From the NCBI GenBank assembly GCA_017534835.1, contig JAFXVT010000022.1:1-64000 (forward strand): a stretch of 64,000 nt of DNA, given 5' to 3'. This DNA comes from Ruminococcus sp. Lineage in GTDB: Bacteria > Bacillota > Clostridia > Oscillospirales > Ruminococcaceae. Shown one piece after another: positions 58,555 to 64,000 of the stretch. The notes below the pieces were generated by a model that ran no database searches, had not been told where the DNA came from, and was given only the letters and a program-made list of their open reading frames with translations. A program made the translations under genes and the position numbers. The first letter of the stretch is position 1; every line of letters begins with the position of its first letter.

Positions 58555-58583
58555 ATTATATCACAACAGTCTGCCTAAAGCAA
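58555..58583 (-). promoter_or_regulatory. Promoter of CPBP-XRE operon
   Basis: TTGCTT (58578-58583) and TATAAT (58555-58560) on the minus strand, 17-nt spacer, leaving a leader of about 180 nt. Confidence 0.7.
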
Positions 58584-58787
58584 TACGCCGAATAGAATGA
58601 AAGCGCTCCGCGAGGAAGCGCAAACCGGTATTATATCAATCGATAAAGGAGTAGTCAAGACGCTTTAACAGAAGAACCGTCAGCCCGATGGACGAAAGTT
58701 CTATTCTGCTGATTTTTTATTGCCTTTATTCGTCCTTGATTTTGCAAGTATCGCAAAAAAGTGTAGGAAAAATGTAGGAAATCAACG

Positions 58788-58818
58788 AAAAAGGCACCTT
58801 CGATCTCTCGAAAGTGCC
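58788..58818 (-). terminator. Terminator of tRNA operon
   Basis: GGCACCTTCGA (58793-58803) pairs with TCGAAAGTGCC (58808-58818) with one mismatch; on the minus strand it is followed by TTTTTCG. Confidence 0.75.
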
Positions 58819-58923
58819 TATTCTTCTATGTATGTGGAATGATTTAGAACCGCTATGGAACGCGGAAAAAAATTCGCGGTCCAGATAAACTGAACCGCGA
58901 AACTGCGCGCGCCCGCTTGGCGC

Positions 58924-59001
58924 TGGGGTGGGAGATGGGACTCGAACCCACGATCTTCGGGACCACAATCCGACGCGTTAACCAGCTACGCTACACCCAC
59001 C
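58924..59001 (-). tRNA. tRNA-His (GTG)
   Basis: Complete cloverleaf on the minus strand: acceptor GTGGGTG with an extra 5' G, D-stem GCGT/ACGC, anticodon GTG in the loop TTGTGGT, T-arm GGTTCGAGTCC, discriminator C and an encoded CCA. The extra G opposite discriminator C is the histidine identity element. Confidence 0.95.
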
Positions 59002-59026
59002 ATCAATATTTAATTGAAAACAAAAA

Positions 59027-59103
59027 TGGCGCGCCTTGCTGGATTCGAACCAGCGGCTTACTGCTTAGAAGGCAGTTACTCTATCCAGCTGAGTTAAAGG
59101 CGC
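59027..59103 (-). tRNA. tRNA-Arg (TCT)
   Basis: Complete cloverleaf on the minus strand: acceptor GCGCCTT/AAGGCGC, anticodon loop CTTCTAA with TCT, T-arm GGTTCGAATCC, encoded CCA. Confidence 0.95.
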
Positions 59104-59132
59104 ACAATTAACAGCAGATAAACTGCTGAGAA

Positions 59133-59206
59133 TGGAGCGGGTGATGGGAATCGAACCCACGTGTTCAGCTTGGAAGGCTGACATTCTACCATTGAACTAC
59201 ACCCGC
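59133..59206 (-). tRNA. tRNA-Gly (TCC)
   Basis: Complete cloverleaf on the minus strand: acceptor GCGGGTG/CACCCGC, anticodon loop CTTCCAA with TCC, T-arm GGTTCGATTCC, encoded CCA. First gene of the three-tRNA unit. Confidence 0.95.
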
Positions 59207-59228
59207 ATTCAGAGTTTCAACAGAAGAT

Positions 59229-59257
59229 ATTATATCACAACAGCAATTTGATGTCAA
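59229..59257 (-). promoter_or_regulatory. Promoter of tRNA operon
   Basis: TTGACA (59252-59257) and TATAAT (59229-59234) on the minus strand, exactly 17 nt apart. Confidence 0.9.
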
Positions 59258-59401
59258 TACCGCTGCCGAAAAAAGGTCAATCAGCACAAAAACCTAAGCC
59301 TATAGGTGCACGTTTTTGGCATTTCGGCATCTGATGATGCAGCTGACGGCTGACCGGAAATCAGCATACACGTCATATTTTGCGAAGTTCGGGGCGAGAA
59401 C

Positions 59402-59451
59402 GCAAAAAATCTGCAAAAGCTATTGACAATTCAGAGCGGAAGTGTTATCAT
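59402..59451 (+). promoter_or_regulatory. Upstream promoter of transport operon with GCAAAA box
   Basis: TTGACA (59423-59428) and TATCAT (59446-59451), 17-nt spacer, preceded by GCAAAAAATCTGCAAAA at 59402-59418. It is one of two look-alike promoters in front of the ABC genes. Confidence 0.7.
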
Positions 59452-59626
59452 AATAGCCGTAGGAACTGTATTATCATTATTAGTACGGATACAGCGGATG
59501 TATAGCATACTGTTAACCGCGGTTAACAATATTCTTGCGCAGCTCTGTCTGCCTCAGACGATGCCGCGGTACTGTCGGCTCTTTTCTGTTCCCGACTGAA
59601 AATATGCGAAAAATCGGGAAAAGAAA

Positions 59627-59677
59627 TGCAAAAAAATTGCAAAATCCATTGACACTTTATCGTCAATAGTGTATCAT
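59627..59677 (+). promoter_or_regulatory. Proximal promoter of transport operon with GCAAAA box
   Basis: TTGACA (59649-59654) and TATCAT (59672-59677), 17-nt spacer, preceded by TGCAAAAAAATTGCAAAA at 59627-59644. The shared box suggests a common regulator. Between the two promoters (59452-59626) no gene is seen. Confidence 0.75.
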
Positions 59678-59828
59678 AATTAACGTAAAGAATGTACTGC
59701 TGATAGTTAAATGATAAAAATTTCTTGAAACTTCGTCTTTTTTGGCTTTTAAAGACACTTATATATGAAAGCACTTTTTTTCAGGCAAAGAACAAAAGAA
59801 TTTTACAGCAAAGAGGGTTAGCAAAGCT

Positions 59829-60713
59829 ATGAAAAAGAAAAACAGCCAGTGCGGAAGGAGAGGCGAGCGCGTTTTCAGCAATGTTTGCGTACTGCCAAGC
59901 TTTATAGGCGTGCTTATATTCTTCCTGATACCGTTCTGCATAGTCATCTACTATTCTCTTATAAATAATCCGATCTCGGCACAGTTCGTAGGGCTTGACA
60001 ACTTCAGGCGGCTATTCCAGACAGTTGCTTTCCGGAAGGCGGCGGCGAATACCGCGGCATTCTCGCTCATCTCGGTGCCGCTCGCAGTTATCATCTCACT
60101 GTGGCTCGCAACGCTGCTTGAGCGGAATATCCCCTACAAGAGCGTGATACGCACATTCTTCCTCAGTCCGATAATGGTGCCGACTGCTTCTGTCGTACTC
60201 GTATGGCAGGTGCTCTTCCACAACCACGGAACTATCAACCAGCTCCTTGAAACGTTCGGCTTCTCCGGCGTCGACTGGATGAAGTCCAGCTACGGTCAGC
60301 TCATTATAATAGTAATGTTCCTGTGGAAGAACGTCGGATACAATATGATACTGTTTATGTCAGCGCTCGCTGCAGTCCCGAGGGACATTCTCGAGGTCGC
60401 GGAGCTCGAGGGCGCAGGAAAGATATACCAGTTCTTCCACATCAAGCTCAGGTATCTTTCGCCGACTCTCCTGTTCGTGCTGATACTTTCGATGATAAAC
60501 TCATTCAAGATATTCCGCGAGGTCTACCTGCTGACGGGCGATTATCCATATGATAAGATGTATATGCTCCAGCACTTTATGAACAACACGTTCAACAGCC
60601 TCGACTATCAGAAGCTCTCGTCAGCGGCGGTGCTCTTCTCGCTCGTGATGATAGTCATCATCGCCATACTCCTTATCGCCGAGGAGATATTCGGAAAGGA
60701 TGTGGAGAGCTGA
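59829..60713 (+). CDS. MalF-like sugar ABC transporter permease
   Basis: A 294-residue membrane protein of the carbohydrate (CUT1) permease class with six helices. LPSFIGVLIFFLIPF opens the first helix and the ATPase-contacting EAA loop is visible as EVAELEGAGKIYQFFHIKLRYLSP. It would form the channel with the permease encoded directly downstream (one-base overlap, TGATG). Neither a substrate-binding protein nor an ATPase lies within the window, so the substrate is undefined; a shared MsmK-type ATPase is usual in such cases. A GAGG site precedes the ATG. Confidence 0.92.
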   Translation: MKKKNSQCGRRGERVFSNVCVLPSFIGVLIFFLIPFCIVIYYSLINNPISAQFVGLDNFRRLFQTVAFRKAAANTAAFSLISVPLAVIISLWLATLLERNIPYKSVIRTFFLSPIMVPTASVVLVWQVLFHNHGTINQLLETFGFSGVDWMKSSYGQLIIIVMFLWKNVGYNMILFMSALAAVPRDILEVAELEGAGKIYQFFHIKLRYLSPTLLFVLILSMINSFKIFREVYLLTGDYPYDKMYMLQHFMNNTFNSLDYQKLSSAAVLFSLVMIVIIAILLIAEEIFGKDVES

Positions 60714-61666
60714 TGAGCAGACATACCAAAAAGCGGATCTTCAACATCATTATAATGGTGTTCGCCGGGATAGCCGCGATACTCTTCCTGATGCCGACGG
60801 TGCTGACCATTGCAAACTCGTTTATGACATCGAACGAGATAACCGCCAACTACGGCGCGATGATAGGCAATATGACCGACGACAAAAAAACGTTCATATC
60901 CGAGAACGTCAACCTCAAGTTCATCCCCGACAAGGTAACATTCGACCAGTATGCCGGCGTGCTGCTGAAAAGCCCCGATTACCTGCTGAAATTCTGGAAC
61001 TCTGTGATACTCACTGTCCCGATAACAGTATTTCAGGTGCTGCTTGCGATACTCACAGCATACGGCTTTTCGAGGTATCCGAACAAGTTCAAGTCGATAA
61101 TATTCTTTGCTTACATAATACTGCTGATAATGCCGTATCAGGTAACGCTCGTCCCGAACTTTCTCGTTGCCGACTTCATCAAGGACAACGCCGCTTCGAT
61201 AGTTTCCGCAGCTCCCGATATGATAGCGGACAAGGTGAACAAGTCTATCTCGAATATGCGCTGGGCGGTCATCCTGCCGGGCATATTCTCTCCGTTCAGC
61301 ATATTCCTGCTGACGAAGGTGATGAAGCGCATACCTGTTTCCTATGTCGAAGCAGCAAAGCTCGACGGTGCGAGCGAGCTCCAGATACTCGCAAGGATAC
61401 ACGTTCCGCTCTGCAAGGGCGCGATAGTTTCGATAGCGATGCTCGTTTTCATCGACTACTGGAATATGGTCGAGCAGCCTCTCGTGCTTATGAAGGACGC
61501 CGACCTGCATCCGCTCTCGGTGTTCCTCTCGCAGATAAACGCCGGCGACATCGGTCTTGCATTCGCTGTCGGAACAGTATATATGATACCGACGATACTG
61601 ATGTTCCTCTACGGTGAGGATTACCTCATCGAGGGCATAACCTACTCCGGCGGTATAAAGGGATAA
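60713..61666 (+). CDS. MalG-like sugar ABC transporter permease
   Basis: A 317-residue CUT1-type permease with six helices, partner of the preceding subunit. FLMPTVLTIANSFMT marks the N-terminal helix and YVEAAKLDGASELQILARIHVPLCKGA the EAA loop. An extracytosolic segment of about 60 residues between helices 1 and 2 (GNMTDDKKTFISENVN region) is longer than in most MalG proteins. Its start overlaps the stop of the preceding permease, so the two are coupled. Confidence 0.92.
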   Translation: MSRHTKKRIFNIIIMVFAGIAAILFLMPTVLTIANSFMTSNEITANYGAMIGNMTDDKKTFISENVNLKFIPDKVTFDQYAGVLLKSPDYLLKFWNSVILTVPITVFQVLLAILTAYGFSRYPNKFKSIIFFAYIILLIMPYQVTLVPNFLVADFIKDNAASIVSAAPDMIADKVNKSISNMRWAVILPGIFSPFSIFLLTKVMKRIPVSYVEAAKLDGASELQILARIHVPLCKGAIVSIAMLVFIDYWNMVEQPLVLMKDADLHPLSVFLSQINAGDIGLAFAVGTVYMIPTILMFLYGEDYLIEGITYSGGIKG

Positions 61667-61696
61667 CGCCGAAATATGATAAAGGAGAACGACACT

Positions 61697-63433
61697 ATGG
61701 CTGAAAATATAAAAGACGCCAAGGATATAAAGGGCGACGAAGAAATAAAAGACCCGAAAAAGAAGCGCGAGATCATCAAGACCGTCATCATCATCTTCCT
61801 CGCAGCGATGCTGGTGCTGACATTCTTCTCGAACACGATAATGAACCGCTCTCTCGCGGAGATAACCACCGAGCGTGTGAACTCCGGCAAGCTGACCGAG
61901 CGTCTGCGTGCGAGCGGAGCCGTGATGTCCAATCAGAGCTGGGACGTGACTGTTGAAGGCAACAAGACCATCGACACACTGATGTGCAAGAACGGTCAGG
62001 AGGTCAAGAAGGGCGATGTGCTCTTCACGGTCAGCGGAAGCGACAGTGAAGCTCTCACAGCCGCCGAGCAGACTTACTCACAGCTTGAGCTCGAATATCA
62101 GAAGGCTATACTCACTCCCCCTGCCGATTATTCCTCCGAGAATCAGGCGATAAAGAACGCACGCGAGGACCTCGCAGCCGCTATCAGCAAGCGCGATAAC
62201 GCCGTTGCCGGTCAGAGCGGAGTTCAGGCTGCAAAGGCAAAATATGAGAACGACAAGTCGCAGAGCGCGTACTACACCAAGCTTATGACAAAGCTCCAGA
62301 CCGTCATCGCAGCGATAGACTCGGACGAATACTTCACAGCTCCTGCTGAGTATACAGGTGACATTATCGCGCTCAAGAGCGCCGCGGACACTGCTGAATC
62401 CGATTACAGCGCATCAGCACAGATATACACCTCCCTCACGGAAGAGGGCTCAACGGCGACCGAGGCTGAGATAACAGCCGCAAGGAACGATATGGAGACG
62501 AAGGAAGCTGCACGCAATGCCGCACGCAGCGAATACGAAACAGCAAAGATAAACCTCCGCGCCGACATCGCAGCACAGCTTGCGGACGCCGAATCAAACG
62601 CGGACTGGTATGCGGCACAGGTGAGCGCCTACGAGAGCGACAACGCCGGCGCTTCAATGAGCATCGAGGAGCTCAACGCCGACATCACCGCAAAGCAGCG
62701 CGTTCTTGAGGAGCTCATAAACACCCTCAGCAAGACACAGAAGAACGACGAGAACACCCAGAAGCTCAACAACCTCGATCTCGACGCCAAAAAGAAGGAG
62801 CTTGACAAGGCAAAGGAAAAGCTCGACAAGCTCAAGGCAGAGAATGAGGGCACGGAGATAGTTTCCAAATACAGCGGAGTTGTTACGAATATCCTTGTAA
62901 AGCCCGGCGATACAACTATCCCCGATTCGCCCGTTATGACAGTGAACCTCGCAGATGAGGGCTACACCGTCGAGGCTTACGTAGAGGCTGACAAGACCAA
63001 GAAGATAAAGAAGGGCACCTCCGCAGACGTTGTGAACAACTGGAACGGCGATATATCAGCCGTTCTCACCGACATAAAGAATGATACGACCCCCGGCTCA
63101 AAGAACCGCATACTCGTCTTCTCCGTAACAGGAGATGTAGATCCCGGCTCATACCTCGACCTTTCTATCCCGTGCGGAAGCGGCAACTACGATTCGATAG
63201 TTCCCAAGAACGCTCTCGGTCACGACAAGGACGGCGATTTCGTCCTCACAGTCGCTTCCAAGAGCTCTCCCCTCGGCAACAGATACTACGCCGAGCGCGT
63301 AGCTGTTCAGATACTTGCCTCCGACGAGACTTCAAGCGCTGTTTCCGGCGACCTCGGCTACGGAGCATACATCATAACAGCTTCCAGCAAGCCTGTCGAG
63401 CCGAAGGATCAGGTCCGTATGAAGGATAAATAA
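61697..63433 (+). CDS. HlyD-type membrane fusion/adaptor protein
   Basis: A 578-residue single-pass membrane protein. After a charged cytosolic start, one membrane helix (about 31-49) is followed by a lipoyl/barrel-sandwich half (LRASGAVMSNQSWDVTVEG, then KNGQEVKKGDVLFTVSG), a long coiled coil (about 115-390, Ala/Glu/Lys-rich) and the returning barrel half (VSKYSGVVTNILVKPGDTTIPDSPV) with a membrane-proximal domain. This is the layout of HlyD/MacA/YknX adaptors. It works with a MacB-type permease, which is the next gene. The start at 61697 has AAGGAG; the frame from 61676 overlaps that site. Confidence 0.9.
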   Translation: MAENIKDAKDIKGDEEIKDPKKKREIIKTVIIIFLAAMLVLTFFSNTIMNRSLAEITTERVNSGKLTERLRASGAVMSNQSWDVTVEGNKTIDTLMCKNGQEVKKGDVLFTVSGSDSEALTAAEQTYSQLELEYQKAILTPPADYSSENQAIKNAREDLAAAISKRDNAVAGQSGVQAAKAKYENDKSQSAYYTKLMTKLQTVIAAIDSDEYFTAPAEYTGDIIALKSAADTAESDYSASAQIYTSLTEEGSTATEAEITAARNDMETKEAARNAARSEYETAKINLRADIAAQLADAESNADWYAAQVSAYESDNAGASMSIEELNADITAKQRVLEELINTLSKTQKNDENTQKLNNLDLDAKKKELDKAKEKLDKLKAENEGTEIVSKYSGVVTNILVKPGDTTIPDSPVMTVNLADEGYTVEAYVEADKTKKIKKGTSADVVNNWNGDISAVLTDIKNDTTPGSKNRILVFSVTGDVDPGSYLDLSIPCGSGNYDSIVPKNALGHDKDGDFVLTVASKSSPLGNRYYAERVAVQILASDETSSAVSGDLGYGAYIITASSKPVEPKDQVRMKDK

Positions 63434-63445
63434 GGCGGTGCGGCA

Positions 63446-64000
63446 ATGAGAGTGAAAAAACGACTGCTCTATGCCGTCATAGCTGGTCTGAATGCGGTAT
63501 CGCTCACTGCGGCGCTCGCACTGACCATCGCCGGCAGCTCGATAGCGCGAACGCAGAGCTACAACCGCGCGGCTCAGAAATGGGACCGCGACGGCGAGAG
63601 TTCCCAGATAAGCTGCTATTTTTCGGACGATGCCGGCTTCACTACAGACGGCGTGTACGCCCTGAGGGCTCATCTGAACAAAACGCTTCAGGACGCCGTT
63701 TCACGACCGGACGGCAAGACCCCCGAGATCCCCGATGCCTACAGCACACCGATAGGCAGCGATCTTATAACAGGTGATAATACAGGACAAGGTGAAGCTG
63801 AGCTCACTGCCGTCGGCGGAGAATTCTTCCTCTTCCGCGATTTCAGGCTTCTCAGCGGTGCTTATTTCTCCGACAGGGACCTTATGCAGGACGGCGCTGT
63901 CATCGAGCGCTCGCTCGCGTGGACACTGTACGGCTCTGCGAATGTCGCCGGTCAGAATATCTATATCGGCGGCGTTCAGTTCTACATCGCCGCGGTCATC
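63446..64000 (+). CDS. MacB/FtsX-like ABC permease, cut by window end
   Basis: The first 185 codons of a gene running off the window. AAGGCGG precedes the ATG, 12 nt after the adaptor gene. An N-terminal membrane helix (about 8-30, LLYAVIAGLNAVSLTAALALTIAG) leads to an extracytosolic domain (GEFFLFRDFRLLSGAYFSDRD, then DGAVIERSLAWTLYGSANVAGQNIYIGG), the periplasmic-core pattern of MacB-type permeases in which a lipoprotein or peptide substrate is handled outside the membrane. C-terminal helices and any ATPase gene lie beyond the window. Confidence 0.85.
   Translation, partial: MRVKKRLLYAVIAGLNAVSLTAALALTIAGSSIARTQSYNRAAQKWDRDGESSQISCYFSDDAGFTTDGVYALRAHLNKTLQDAVSRPDGKTPEIPDAYSTPIGSDLITGDNTGQGEAELTAVGGEFFLFRDFRLLSGAYFSDRDLMQDGAVIERSLAWTLYGSANVAGQNIYIGGVQFYIAAVI

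Noticed and set aside
58726..58968. 80-codon minus-strand ORF near the tRNAs
   Set aside because: It overlaps the tRNA-His gene and the tRNA operon terminator, so it is not coding.
60608..61510. 300-codon minus-strand ORF inside the permease genes
   Set aside because: Antisense to two recognisable ABC permeases; composition is His/Tyr/Arg-rich as expected for a shadow frame.
1..64000. CRISPR array, rRNA genes, complete insertion sequence or prophage
   Set aside because: No regularly spaced direct repeats, rRNA-like stretches, transposase or phage structural genes were found on reading either strand.

Overview
The window reads as chromosomal DNA of a Gram-positive, cellulose-degrading gut clostridium close to Ruminococcus (Oscillospiraceae). 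The reasons are a secreted GH5 endoglucanase with a Thr-rich linker and a type I dockerin (a cellulosome component), several proteins with SipW-type signal peptides ending in A-x-A-W-F, Firmicutes-style gene order (ylxM-ffh-rpsP-khpA, rplM-rpsI, prfB), strong GGAGG ribosome binding sites, and vegetative promoters with a strict 17-nt spacer in front of most transcription units. Species identity is inferred only.

Layout. 0-5.4 kb: a minus-strand surface-glycan operon (DUF4214-like protein, large two-domain glycosyltransferase, ABC-2 permease, Wzt/TagH-like ATPase, CPCC protein). 5.4-12 kb: cellulosomal GH5, two zinc-ribbon proteins, phosphatidylserine synthase and polyphosphate kinase. 12-16 kb: ylxM-ffh-small membrane gene-rpsP-khpA, then a LysR regulator. 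16-31.6 kb: NUDIX hydrolase, giant YfhO-like membrane protein (TTG start), birA, a small leader-peptide-like protein, YkgJ-type cysteine-cluster protein with a GtrB-like glycosyltransferase, CPBP protease, CNNM/CorC-type transporter, a YidC insertase fused to a CDP-glycerol glycerophosphotransferase-like domain, rpsI/rplM, prfB.

31.6-56.7 kb is the most unusual part. A minus-strand operon runs from a degenerate EAL protein (39.4 kb) through a TasA/camelysin-like membrane protein, a SipW signal peptidase, a membrane-anchored McrB-like AAA+ ATPase and a 992-residue protein joining a DUF2357-like (McrC-partner-type) domain, a long charged coiled coil and a second SipW-type signal peptidase, ending with two small proteins. 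Beside it lies a visibly A+T-rich island (about 39.4-55.6 kb) whose plus-strand operon encodes three SipW-type secreted subunits and a 3,595-residue surface protein with about two dozen GLUG-like Gly-Gly repeats. The island is bracketed by an hsdS fragment on the left, a serine-recombinase-like C-terminal fragment on the right, and two inverted, inward-facing copies of a roughly 200-bp promoter element. Another SipW-type secreted protein follows at 56 kb. I infer that this is a dedicated secretion/assembly system for a surface fibre or adhesin, with a repurposed McrB/DUF2357 ATPase pair coupled to signal peptidases.

56.7-64 kb: an XRE regulator with a CPBP protease, a three-tRNA operon (His, Arg, Gly), then a plus-strand transport operon behind two look-alike promoters: MalF- and MalG-like permeases, a HlyD-type adaptor with a long coiled coil, and a MacB/FtsX-like permease cut by the window end. 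No CRISPR array, rRNA or complete insertion sequence was seen.
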